NCBI GenBank assembly: GCA_038030265.1
Contig: CM075938.1
Coordinates: 2,209,009-2,273,008 of the forward strand
Length of the DNA stretch: 64,000 nucleotides
Direction: 5' to 3'
Source of the DNA: Corythucha ciliata
Lineage: Eukaryota > Arthropoda > Insecta > Hemiptera > Tingidae
This document shows, piece by piece, positions 33,030-42,734 of this stretch. How positions within the stretch are numbered: position 1 is the first letter of the stretch; each line of letters starts with the position of its first letter. The position numbers were made by a program, and so were the translations under genes. The notes beneath the pieces were generated by a model. It did no database searches. It was given only the letters and a program-made list of their open reading frames with translations, and had not been told where the DNA came from.

Positions 33030-33235
33030 ACCTAGAGTGCGGATGGTAAGTTTGATTGTTTTCATGGACGTAAATGGTCAGTTTTGTCAAGTTTAAAATG
33101 TAAACGGTTACCACGTACCGCCATTTTAACCATTTAGTGACGGAAATAGTCAATTGTGACATTTTGGGGCGCCCAATAATCAGTTTAGCTGTTTTTAGGG
33201 TGTGGAAAGACCGTTAAGCCAAAGGAGCCAAAATG
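33030..33235 (-). repeat. Short B-family array, inverted
   Basis: About six diverged units containing AATGGTCAGTTTTGTCA, AATAGTCAATTGTGACATTTT and AATCAGTTTAGCTGTTTTTAGG. It abuts the truncated end of the Gypsy element. Confidence 0.6.
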
Positions 33236-33429
33236 TGCCAGTGTGGTGGGTGTAGGCAATTTCAGGTGCGAACGATAATTTTAGGAGGCAAATTCAACTC
33301 GAAGCCATTTTTTTCTCGATTCCTCAAACATCGGATTGGCGGAGCGCTGCTCCCCGCGTCTGGTCACAAATATCAATTATTGAAGATGCTGCGTGTGTGT
33401 ATATTACCCTTGTGTATATGAGAGTAGGT

Positions 33430-34509
33430 ATGGCGACGGGTTTGTTATTTTGAAGGAGAACCGCTCCGATACCATTTCCTGAGGCATCGACTTGAATTAT
33501 AGACGCCATGTTCGGATCGAAGTAAGCGAGCGTCATGTTGTCACTTACCGCATTTTTCGCTTTATCCAGTACTGTGGTGTGCGATCGGGTCGAAACGAAT
33601 TTAACATTTTTTTGCAGGAGCTCCCTCAGTGGAGAGGTAATATCCGACAAGTTGAAAATAAATGGTGAGAGACACGAAAGCATGCCTAAGATGTGCTGGA
33701 GTTCTTTCTTTGTCTTCGGCTCCGGGATATCCTTAATAGATTTTTTTTTTTCCGGATCTGGATGGACTCCTTCTTTGTCGTAAATAGCGCCGAAGAACTT
33801 GACTTGACCGGTATTGATGAGGCACTTCTTACTGTTGAAAACCAGTCCATTTTTCTTTGCGACTTCCATCAAGTTTAACAAATTAGAATTGTGTTCAATC
33901 AAAGTTTTCCCAAAACAGATGATATCATCGGCTATGCTCACAATACCCGGGCAATTTCCTACTATTTCGTCCATCTTCTGTTGGAAAATATCTTGGGCTA
34001 CCCGGAGGCCCATGGGCATCCGTAAGTAAGTGAATTTGCCGCATGGGGTATTGAAAGTTGTCAATGGGACGCTTTCATCGTCGAGAACTACGGACCAGTA
34101 TCCGCTTTTAGCGTCAAGTTTAATGAAAAATTTAGATTTATTCATCTTGTGGGTGAGTTCCTCGAGAGTTGGAGTCCGATGGTACGTCCTTTTGATCGCC
34201 TTATTCAAGTCGCGGGGATCAAGGCACACTCTCAAACTATTATCGGGCTTCTTAACGGTTACCATATGACTGACCCAATCCGTTGCTTCATCCATGCGCT
34301 TGATTATTCCGTTGTCCATCATGTTCTTTAGCTCCAATTCGAGCTGACTGCGCAGATGAATAGGAAATTTCCTAGCAGAATGAATTACGGGGCGAACTGA
34401 TGGATCTGTTTGGATCTTGACTTTTCCGGGAAACTTTCCAATCCGATCGAATTGTTCTCCATAGTAACGTTTCAAAACATCTGTATTTATTTCTTTCGAA
34501 GAAACTGCG
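33430..34509 (-). pseudogene. Ty3/Gypsy pol: reverse transcriptase, 3'-truncated
   Basis: Minus strand, from the MITE at 34510 downward. RT landmarks: SVRPVIHSARKFP, MVTVKKPDNSLRVCLDPRDLN, FIKLDAKSGYWSV, FTYLRMPMGLRVAQDIFQQ and SIADDIICFG (the xADD active site). The next conserved block, FFGAIYDKEGVHPDP, is present. RNase H begins with VDASGNGIGAVLLQ but is lost by about 33430, where the sequence becomes unrelated and meets B-family repeats. Integrase and 3' LTR are absent. The part down to 33951 belongs to a tandem duplication. The RT frame itself has no stop. Confidence 0.85.
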
Positions 34510-34513
34510 TTAA

Positions 34514-34908
34514 GGGGGAGTTGCACATGTGTTTCCTCGACCCCCCTCCAATCATACCAAGGCCTACTCCGCGTTACGGAAATTACCACCGTATTTCTGC
34601 ACCAATCGTGGACTTCAAGGGCTCATTTAAATCTTCAGGAAATTCCGCACAAGCGTACGATCTTCCTTTTTCATATTTCATCCCTAAAATAACTGTAAAA
34701 CGCACACAAACTTTAACCTTGAAAATTCACACTCTTTCGACGACTTATTTAGGAAAGCAAGATCGTACGCTTGTGCGGAATTTTCTGAAGATTTAAATGA
34801 GCCCTTGAAATCCACGATTGGTGCAGAAATACGGCGGTAATTTCCGTAACGCGGAGTAGGCGAGGTATGATAGGAGGGGGGTCGAGGAAACACATGTACA
34901 ACTCCCCC
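34514..34908. mobile_element. Foldback MITE flanked by TTAA (copy 1)
   Basis: A 395-bp near-perfect palindrome with arms of about 150 bp, each beginning GGGGGAGTTG, and a centre of about 90 bp. TTAA is present on both sides (34510-34513 and 34909-34912). It separates the protease and RT of the Gypsy element. Removing it with one TTAA would leave the flanking pol in one frame, which supports a single clean insertion. TTAA duplication is the hallmark of piggyBac-type targeting, but the terminus does not look like a standard piggyBac end. Confidence 0.8.
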
Positions 34909-34914
34909 TTAACA

Positions 34915-35372
34915 GAGCAGTGAAGCGAAATTAAATGTAAATTAAGAAGTGAAGGGAGGCCAAGAATAGCAGGACCTGGCGATTCAACGATGAAGAATTC
35001 GGTGGTCATCCATCGATTAGCGTAGGAACAGTCAACCTCAATCGTTCCATAGTGCTTGATTTCAGATCCGTTATACGCTTTTAAACGGACGTTAGAGGGC
35101 ATTATTAGTGTCGAGATTTCCGGAGGAAATTTATTTTGTAGAATGTGAAGAGGGATCGTGTTTTTCTGCGCCCCAGTGTCCGCGATTACTGGCGAGGCCG
35201 CTAGCAGATCTACAGAATTTTTTCCAACGGTTATTTTTTCCGCATAACAAACACTTTTTACCGAACGCCGGACAGAGTTCCTTTTTATTGAACGAATGAT
35301 GGAGGCCACAATTACTACAGCTTTGTTGAGTTGCCGCTACACGAGCAATATAGAGGCTTCAGGCATAGACAT
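34915..35372 (-). pseudogene. Ty3/Gypsy nucleocapsid-like knuckles and aspartic protease (copy 1)
   Basis: One minus frame carries the protease: VIADTGAQKNTIPL (DTG active site at about 35190), VRLKAYNGSEIKHYGTIEV and a PAILGLPSLL flap-distal block. Just upstream, in a different frame, is a Cys/His cluster that reads CSNCGLHHSF, then CPAFGKKCLLCGKNNRWKKFC, typical of Gypsy nucleocapsid. The frame change between them could be an old mutation or the remnant of a gag-pol frameshift. The right boundary is the TAAATA-rich tail of a LINE near 35372. Confidence 0.75.
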
Positions 35373-35922
35373 GTTTATTTATTTTATTTTTATTTATTTA
35401 CATAAACACGGGACAAGCCCAATTAAGTGTACAACGATCGGACAAAACAGAGAGAGAGAAAAAAAGAAGAAAAATGTACTTATGCTCGGTGAAATAAGGC
35501 AGGTCATATATTCGAGTATGAATTTAAATAAAAGTCCTTCAGGATTTTCTTCACAGTTTCAAGAGGTAAAGATAGAAGGTCAAAACCAAGTGAAGTTCCA
35601 AGCAGATTGGCAGTTCGAGGAAGCCTGGAGAATGGTCGGTGGCGCATGTAGTTCGTGGAAGAGAAGGGAACGGCAAATGGTTCAGACGAGCGGGAAGCGA
35701 GGCGAGGTACATTGAGGCCAAATTGTGCGAGAAGGGAAAGAGCGTCGATTCGGCCAGAAAAAAGTCCATGAAGGAAACTGATATCAGCGATAGATCGTCG
35801 GTCAGCTGGTCGCAAGAGGTGGAACTGGGAACTCAAAGCGTCGTAGTTGATGTTTTCCCGTGGGATGCTTATAATTCAGGTACCGCAGGAATGCTCGGTG
35901 AACACGGTCAAGCTGGTCGATG
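35373..35922 (-). pseudogene. 3' end of a Jockey-like LINE (copy 1)
   Basis: Encodes the extreme C-terminus of an RT: DRRSIADISFLHGLFSG, LNVPRLASRSSEPF, PFSRLPRTANLL. The 3' UTR ends in TAAATAAATAAAAATAAAAT (reverse of about 35372-35400). This piece is cut at 35922 by the duplication junction; the parent is the LINE at 37346-39390. Confidence 0.7.
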
Positions 35923-36484
35923 GCAATTTCCTACTATTTCGTCCATCTTCTGTTGGAAAATATCTTGGGCTACCCGGAGGCCCATGGGCATCCGTAAGTA
36001 AGTGAATTTGCCGCAAGGGGTATTGAAAGTTGTCAATGGGACGCTTTCATCGTTTTCGAAAACTACGGACCAGTATCCGCTTTTAGCGTCAAGTTTAATG
36101 AAAAATTTAGATTTATTTATCTTGTGGGTGAGTTCCTCGAGAGTTGGAGTCCGATGGTACGTCCTTTTGATCGCCTTATTCAAGTCGCGGGGATCAAGGC
36201 ACACTCTCAAACTATTATCGGGCTTCTTAACAGTTACCATATGACTGACCCAATCCGTTGCTTCATCCATGCGCTTGATTATTCCGTTGTCCATCATGTT
36301 CTTTAGCTCCAATTCGAGCTGACTGCGCAGATGAATAGGAAATTTCCTAGCAGAATGAGTTACGGGGCGAACTGATGGATCTGTTTGGATCTTGACTTTT
36401 CCGGGAAACTTTCCAATCCGATCGAATTGTTCTCCATAGTAACGTTTCAAAACATCTATATTTATTTATTTCGAAGAAACTGCG
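35923..36484 (-). pseudogene. Ty3/Gypsy RT fragment (copy 2)
   Basis: Repeats the N-terminal two thirds of the RT, ending after QQKMDEIVGNC at the duplication junction, just before the active-site block. Confidence 0.85.
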
Positions 36485-36488
36485 TTAA

Positions 36489-36882
36489 GGGGGAGTTGCA
36501 CATGTGTTTCCTCGACCCCCCTCCCATCATACCTCGCCTACTCCGCGTTACGGAAATTACCGCCGTATTTCTGCGCCAATCGTGGACTTCAAGGGCTCAT
36601 TTAAATCTTCAGAAAATTCCGCACAAGCGTACGATCTTCCTTTTTCATATTTCATCCCTAAAATAACTGTAAAACGCACACAAACTTTAACCTTGAAAAT
36701 TCACACTCTTTCGACGACTTATTTAGGAAAGCAAGATCGTACGCTTGTGCGGAATTTTCTGAAGATTTAAATGAGCCCTTGAAATCCACGATTGGTGCAG
36801 AAATACGGCGGTAATTTCCGTAACGCGGAGTAGGCGAGGTATGATAGGAGGGGGGTCGAGGAAACACATGTACAACTCCCCC
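36489..36882. mobile_element. Foldback MITE flanked by TTAA (copy 2)
   Basis: 394 bp, the duplicated counterpart of 34514-34908, with TTAA at 36485-36488 and 36883-36886. Its left arm matches its right arm slightly better than in copy 1. Confidence 0.8.
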
Positions 36883-36888
36883 TTAACA

Positions 36889-37345
36889 GAGCAGTGAAGC
36901 GAAATTAAATGTAAATTAAGAAGTGAAGGGAGGCCAAGAATAGCAGGACCTGGCGATTCAACGATGAAGAATTCGGTGGTCATCCATCGATTAGCGTAGG
37001 AACAGTCAACCTCAATCGTTCCATAGTGCTTGATTTCAGATCCGTTATACGCTTTTAAACGGACGTTAGAGGGCATTATTAGTGTCGAGATTTCCGGAGG
37101 AAATTTATTTTGTAGAATGTGAAGAGGGATCGTGTTTTTCTGCGCCCCAGTGTCCGCGATTACTGGCGAGGCCGCTAGCAGATCTACAGAATTTTTTCCA
37201 ACGGTTATTTTTTCCGCATAACAAACACTTTTTACCGAACGCCGGACAGAGTTCCTTTTTATTGAACGAATGATGGAGGCCACAATTACTACAGCTTTGT
37301 TGAGTTGCCGCTACACGAGCAATATAGAGGCTTCAGGCATAGACA
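36889..37345 (-). pseudogene. Ty3/Gypsy knuckles and protease (copy 2)
   Basis: Same content as 34915-35372, including VIADTGAQKN and the out-of-frame CPAFGKKCLLCGK cluster. Confidence 0.75.
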
Positions 37346-37477
37346 TGTTTATTTATTTTATTTTTATTTATTTACATAAACACGGGACAAGCCCAATTAA
37401 GTGTACAACGATCGGACAAAACAGAGAGAGAGAAAAAAAGAAGAAAAATGTACTTATGCTCGGTGAAATAAGGCAGG

Positions 37478-38017
37478 TCATATATTCGAGTATGAATTTA
37501 AATAAAAGTCCTTCAGGATTTTCTTCACAGTTTCAAGAGGTAAAGATAGAAGGTCAAAACCAAGTGAAGTTCCAAGCAGATTGGCAGTTCGAGGAAGCCT
37601 GGAGAATGGTCGGTGGCGCATGTAGTTCGTGGAAGAGAAGGGAACGGCAAATGGTTCAGACGAGCGGGAAGCGAGGCGAGGTACATTGAGGCCAAATTGT
37701 GCGAGAAGGGAAGGAGCGTCGATTCGGCCAGAAAAAAGTCCATGAAGGAAACTGATATCAGCGATAGATCGTCGGTCAGCTGGTCGCAAGAGGTGGAACT
37801 GGGAACTCAAAGCGTCGTAGTTGATGTTTTCCCGTGGGATGCTTATAATTCAGGTACCGCAGGAATGCTCGGTGAACACGGTCAAGCTGGTCGATGTAGC
37901 AACTGTAATAAGGGCGCTGTTTCAGTGAGGATGATGACGTCTGAGGAGATGTGAGGAGACTGGTGTTGAATTTCAGAAAGCTTTGTATTGAGACCGCGCA
38001 CATTCTGATAAAAAAGG
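37478..38017 (-). pseudogene. LINE ORF2 remnant: endonuclease start fused to RT C-terminus
   Basis: Just after ORF1 the text NVRGLNTKLSEIQ followed by DVIILTET is the normal start of an AP endonuclease. It breaks off near 37906 and continues as YIDQLDRVHRAFLRYLNYKH and then the C-terminal block RRSIADISFLHGLFSGRID. So about 2.3 kb of endonuclease and RT is missing, with frame changes around the joint. Confidence 0.7.
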
Positions 38018-38018
38018 G

Positions 38019-39028
38019 TTAATGTTGTAGAGGGCTTGATGGTGGAGCATGGGCGTTTTTTGACGACAGTGAAGATCTGGAAGGCGGGAGCTTGACAATC
38101 TGTGGGGTGCCTGCTATGTATTTGATAGTAAGGTCTGGCTCACCCGCATCTGTGCGACGACGAAGCTCCTGGCGAAGGTGATCAAGCTGTCTGCATTGGG
38201 CAGGGGTGCGATCTGAGGAAATAGCGTAGAGTGGAGGGTTGGAAGCCCGATTTGCAGAGAGAAGTTTAGATACAGTGCCAGGGCCATCCAGACTTACGAC
38301 GAGTGGGCGGGGACGATCAGGGACCCGCCTGTTGCCAACCCTGCGGAAGCGCTTAACGGATGAGTCAAAGGGGAGGCCTAGCTTAGAGACAGCATCCCGA
38401 AGAAAATCCCGGTCCTCTTCAACAGCAGCTGATGGGTGGGCATCAGATTCAGGTATCCTGAAGAACAAAACATTAGAGGCTTTTCTCTGACGATCGGAGA
38501 TCTCACGAAGTAGCTCATCGGCGCCGGAGACTAGAGAGTGAGCAGCAATAGAGGCAGAAGTCAGCCCAGAAGCAAGGTTGGAAACACATGGATGAGGGCC
38601 AGAGGAACATGCTCGTTTCAGATCATCAAGCTCGCTAGAGATAGCATCAAGACGCTCAACACATTGGGATCCTTGGGATTCAAGAGCAGTGACCCTATTT
38701 TCAAGCCCCCCCAACTGCTCCTTAATAGTTTCGATCAGAGAGGATGAGAGATTCTTCATGTATACATCAAAGGTAGACTCCAGATCCTTTTTAGTTTTTT
38801 CGAGGGCAGTCTCAAGGTCCTTCCTATTAAGGCTACCACCAAGATCAGGAGAGGGAGGTCGAGATTTGCAAGTGGTGCACTTCCACGCCGCGAGAGCATG
38901 GAAAGCTTGCGGAAATTTTTCTCCGTGAACCCCACACAACTGAAGTGATAGGTAGCCCCACATAGAGAGCATCGAATGGAATCCTCTACAATAAGCTGCT
39001 CCTCACAGCCAGGATAGCTGCAAGCCAT
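38019..39028 (-). pseudogene. LINE ORF1 with PHD finger and coiled coil
   Basis: The ATG at 39028 opens MACSYPGCEEQ. A C4HC3 PHD-type finger follows: IRCSLCGATYHFSC, then, after a one-base shift near 38893, AWKCTTCKS. The second part (38972-38019 frame) has a long heptad region (residues ~50-110: LETALEKTKKDLESTF, LENRVTALESQ), then SNVLFFRIPES, KRFRRVGNRRV and RPRPLVVSLDG. This layout of PHD finger, coiled coil and RRM-like domain is known for ORF1s of several arthropod Jockey/CR1-group LINEs. The single frameshift is the only lesion seen. Confidence 0.75.
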
Positions 39029-39431
39029 CGTGACCTACAAGATGCGAAGGTTTAGACCAGCTGGCAGGGTGAAGGCGCGCAGGTAGTGAAGAAGAGAGCG
39101 TCAGAGTGTGAGCAAGAAGCGTAGAGGGGGAACGGAGCGGTGAATACCCGCAAAAGGCGGGAAGCGGCGCAAGGAAAAAATAGAGGGGACTGAGATAAGT
39201 CGGGAGAGAGCAGGGAGATCTTCGGATAGTAAACAAACCGTAATCAAGGCCAAGGAAATACAAGGTGCGGCCAGTAACTCACCGAAGTTTAGGTACAGTG
39301 TAGGTGTAGGTACAGTCGAGAAAATAATAAAAATAAAAATCCGCAGTAGAACACTTTAAAAAAAATGAAGAAGCAAGAGCGAAGTAAAAAGCGTCATGTC
39401 CGAACGAAGGTCAGGAGAGAACTGTTGTTGT

Positions 39432-39980
39432 TTAATACCTGGAGAACTGATCAGGAGAGAACTGAGAAATGTTGTTGAATACCTGCAGATCCGACTCAGT
39501 TGCCTCAATTGTCCGGTCCAAGGCGATAGCTTTTTCGAAAGTCATGCTCTTGTCCGATTGGAAAAGGTCTTTTCGGAGTTTGGAGTTTATCGTCCCGGCG
39601 ATAATTTGATCGAGAATGCGATCGTCGAGGTCAAATTCGTCGAATTCGCACTTTTTTGCTTGATTTTTGCATCTCGCTGCGAAATCTGTTATACTTTCGT
39701 CGTGTTTTTGTACGAGTTTTGACAGTCGGAATCGTGATAGGCGAAAATTTTCTAGTGGAGCAACGTGTTGGGTGAGCTTTTTCCAGATTGTTTCAGGATC
39801 TTTCCGTGCTTCGTCGTTCAGGGTCCAAGAGTTGAATTTCTCGATACCGATCTGCAGTCGCTTTGGAATGTTCTTAACAGAAAAATACAGCTCACATTTT
39901 TGCCTGAACAACTTTAAAGCGTTGCCGAGATCGTCCGACGACCAGTCGAAGGATGGAAGTATGTAATGATCCATCAGCAC
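39432..39980 (-). pseudogene. Ty3/Gypsy gag (capsid region), truncated
   Basis: 182 residues starting MLMDHYILPSFDW. Typical retrotransposon gag text: LKLFRQKCELYFSVKNI, FNSWTLNDEARKDPETIWKKL, NFRLSRFRLSKLVQ, ESITDFAARCKNQAKKCEF, DLDDRILDQIIAGT. The frame ends just downstream of the capsid domain. The 3' end shows a short direct duplication around CAGGTATT and AGTTCTCTCCTGA. The LINE at 37346-39390 follows. Its knuckles lie beyond the LINE, so gag was split by the insertion. Confidence 0.8.
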
Positions 39981-40015
39981 GTGTATTTTTTAAACGCGTA
40001 AGTTCGTGATAAACT

Positions 40016-40140
40016 AGGCTGCTACCATGTTATGTTTTAATGAAAAGATTTGATTGAAAGCACGGAGCAATCTTTTATTCCGAGTCTCGATAACAACAAC
40101 TAAAAAAACTAATAAATAAAAACATATGATAGCTTCATCA
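40016..40140 (-). other. Possible primer-binding site and LTR edge of the Gypsy element
   Basis: About 45 bp upstream of gag (minus strand) the sequence reads ...ACA then TGGTAGCAGC. A TG...CA-type LTR edge followed by a TGG-starting primer-binding site would fit this spot (edge at 40027/40028). No second LTR copy was found, so the LTR length is unknown. Confidence 0.35.
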
Positions 40141-40182
40141 TGTGACAATTCTCACGTGGGTTATCATTTTTCCTTAAATAAT

Positions 40183-40229
40183 CCAGCCTACATCAGTGGG
40201 AATCGAACCCACCTCGGCCACTCTGCTGG
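40183..40229 (-). ncRNA. Compact tRNA-like structure with perfect T arm
   Basis: On the minus strand: CCAGC, then AGAGTGG (A-box-like), then GTGGG-TTCGATT-CCCAC, a perfect 5-bp T stem with 7-base loop holding the B-box GGTTCGATTCC, then GCTGG, which pairs with CCAGC. The anticodon arm is missing (A and B boxes are about 10 bases apart). It may be a worn tRNA-derived SINE head or a tRNA pseudogene. Confidence 0.45.
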
Positions 40230-42730
40230 GCTGCATGTAGTTAGTAACAATCACCCAAGAGATCTTTGTAGTGCAAAGATCTCGCTGAGCATAATTGTAG
40301 CAATGTCCTGCTTGAGCCAAAATCATTATGCTTCTTGTCAATATAAAGGAAAAGGATACATGGACGAAAACCTCCATGGAGTAAAATTTGTTTGCATGAA
40401 TGCATAGAAAAACTTGATCGAAAACGAACGTGACGCAAGTATACAAAGTCACTTGCCCCCCCCCCCCACCGCCATAATCTTTTATCGGTGCGTTCATCAG
40501 AAACACAGCGCCCCAGAGCCTGAGAAGACAAATTCCTTCTTTTCAGGCAGGATACAAAAAAAAGTTTGTTTCTCATCGAGTTAGCAACTTTGGCTGAAAT
40601 AGCGATGTGAGGGGGGGGGGTCTTGAGCCAGCGTAATGAGAAAGTGATGGGGGTGTAAGTTGAAGTTTGTATTCCATAAGAAGTGAGACATTGATGGATA
40701 AGATCGAAGGGACGGCGTGGCGCACCGGCTTACAACTTTGGACCCCACCATTCTAGCGTCATCACCCCCCTCTTTTCTTATGCTTATTTGTTGAAGACAA
40801 CCTGTAAAGTTGAAAAACTCTCTTAACAACACTTAAAACCTACTAACACTACCAAAAACTAACGAAATTTCTGTTTTTCAATTAAACATTCCCCAATTTA
40901 GGTTTAAAATTCAAAAGAAACGCTTGTCTAAAGAGACCTTTTACCGCAACCCTCACAACTACCATTTCTCTCATGTCCTAAATACTAAGCTCCCATAAAA
41001 TCTGCAGGAAGGTGTGCTCTTATCATTTCCAGCAAGCAACTCGCGATAAATTTCAGTTAATTAAGATCTTTTTCACTTGTTTCCTCCAAATTGAATCGTA
41101 AGTCACTCAGTGATACAATCAAAATGCGAGCTCCAGACCTGTTACACTGCTAGAACTTCCTCCAAATTACACGTACTGCCCCACCACTCGGCCCTTCCAT
41201 ATTCATTTTGTCCATTACAGTTTAAATTTAAGCTATTCAACCTTGGACGTGCTTTTTTTCTAAAGAGTTCATTTATTATTCCATTTCAATTTACCTATTT
41301 CAAGGGAAATCGTTATAGAATTAGTTTCAATCGAGAAACAAATTAGCCGAAATAGAAGTATTCAGACGGTACCATTCACAACCACTTTTCATTTAGTGAT
41401 TGAGGTCTTGAATTATACGTTTCTTTCTATCATAACTTTATCTGAAATGAACATGATGAAGAAATTCAAAGTAATTTCAAAAAAGTTGATTTGATTTGAC
41501 CCCTTAGCTTGATGCCGCAATTCACTCCCTTGTCTCTTATTGGAAATGAAAAGTAGCGTTTTGACTGTGTGAAAAGTCCACGGCACAAATAAAACAGTTT
41601 CTGCCCTAAGAGGCTTTATCCTAAGGAATGGTGATGGTGGGAGGGAGTCAGGGAGTTACTCTCAGACTTTATTTTGCCTGCTTCACTGACGAAACAGGTT
41701 CCGCTCGACAACCCCCCCCCCCCCATCTCCTGAGATATCCTATCGCCATCACTATCTCGCTCACTCTCTCTCTCTTCCCCGACTGCCCAGAATCCTTAAC
41801 AACCCGTTTTGCAATTCCTCTCATCTTAAATTCCTGCCTCTAATTACTTCCCGTTCCCTCGATTCTTCCCAACCCTTTTTTTCCTGCCGATTTCTACCAT
41901 CCCTTCACACTACCATACCTTTCACGTCGTCATTACCTTTCATCAGTCTGGAAAGCTCCTGATGGTTTCTGACAAAGAGAAGACGACGAAAAGTTGAAGT
42001 GAAGAAAAGGGTTGATAATGGCGAGAGGGGGGGGGGGGTTCTTGAAGAGAAAAGAGACATTAAAGGTGTTTCCACAATTGAAAATTCATAGAGATAATGA
42101 AGAAGGGATGAGATCGAGATATGAGTGAGAAGGGGGCGTTTTTTTTCTGTCGAAGAAATAATTTCATGCGTTCTTAAGTTTTATGACCTGGAATAGAACT
42201 CGATAAAACTGCAATCGTAGCCGGACATCTTAAGGCTAATGAGGACGACAAGTGAGCAAGAGGGAGGGAAGATGACCAAATCAATTTAACCTTTCACGGC
42301 TCCAAAAATTGACTGATTTTGTTTTTGCAAAAGGATTTTTACTCGTTGAAGGCACAGAATTTGCGGAAATTGGGTCGCTGATTTTTCAAATCAGCGTAAC
42401 CCGGAAATTTTTTATTCAAAATTTAAAACAAATATGTTTTTGATGAAAAACGCCTTTTAGCACGGAGCAGCGTAAAATCTTGAATGCGAAATGCATTTTG
42501 TTTTTAATTTTTTTCCAAAAACTTCACCCGAAAGAGAAAAATGCGATATCAGAAAGAGTAGCCGCCTCAACGGTATAGACATGGCAGTGTGTACGGGAGG
42601 GGTCAGAAGGCCCTCTTAGCTTCTCCTTCCATTGCACTCATCAATAAATGCACGACATTTATTTCTCCGAGAACAAATATCATGTCAGGCTCTTTTTTCT
42701 TTGCCAAGTATTGAGCTTCCACAGGTACTT
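40230..42730. other. Non-coding DNA with several G/C runs
   Basis: No gene recognised in 2.5 kb. C12 near 40456, G10 at 40611-40620, C12 near 41713 and G12 near 42027. A tRNA A-box-like word, GGCGTGGCGCACCGGCT, occurs at 40714-40730 without a convincing B-box. Confidence 0.4.
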
Positions 42731-42734
42731 GGAT

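Larger units (their letters stand above)
33951..35922. repeat. Tandem duplication, copy 1 (1.97 kb)
   Basis: Bases 33951-35922 are repeated head-to-tail as 35923-37896 with a few substitutions and small indels (for example a 3-bp gain near 36050). The junction at 35922/35923 joins GGTCGATG to GCAATTTCCT. Each copy holds part of Gypsy RT, the MITE, the Gypsy protease region and a LINE 3' end. Confidence 0.9.
35923..37896. repeat. Tandem duplication, copy 2
   Basis: Second copy of 33951-35922. It remains joined at 37896/37897 to the rest of the LINE, so this right-hand context is the original one for the LINE, while the left-hand copy retains the original context of the Gypsy RT. Confidence 0.9.
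37346..39390 (-). mobile_element. PHD-finger LINE inserted in the Gypsy element, ORF2 internally deleted
   Basis: Minus strand: a 5' UTR (about 39390-39029), ORF1 (39028-38019), the first ~40 codons of ORF2, then the ORF2 C-terminus and a TAAATA-rich 3' end. It lies between the Gypsy gag (39432-39980) and its knuckle/protease region, so it inserted into Gypsy. No convincing target duplication was found. Confidence 0.7.

Noticed and set aside
39003..39263. 86-residue minus-strand ORF ahead of the PHD-type ORF1
   Set aside because: Lies in the 5' UTR in another frame and shows no motif. The PHD ORF begins at 39028.
40714..40730. A-box-like GGCGTGGCGCACCGGCT as a possible SINE head
   Set aside because: No acceptable B-box at tRNA spacing and no tail.
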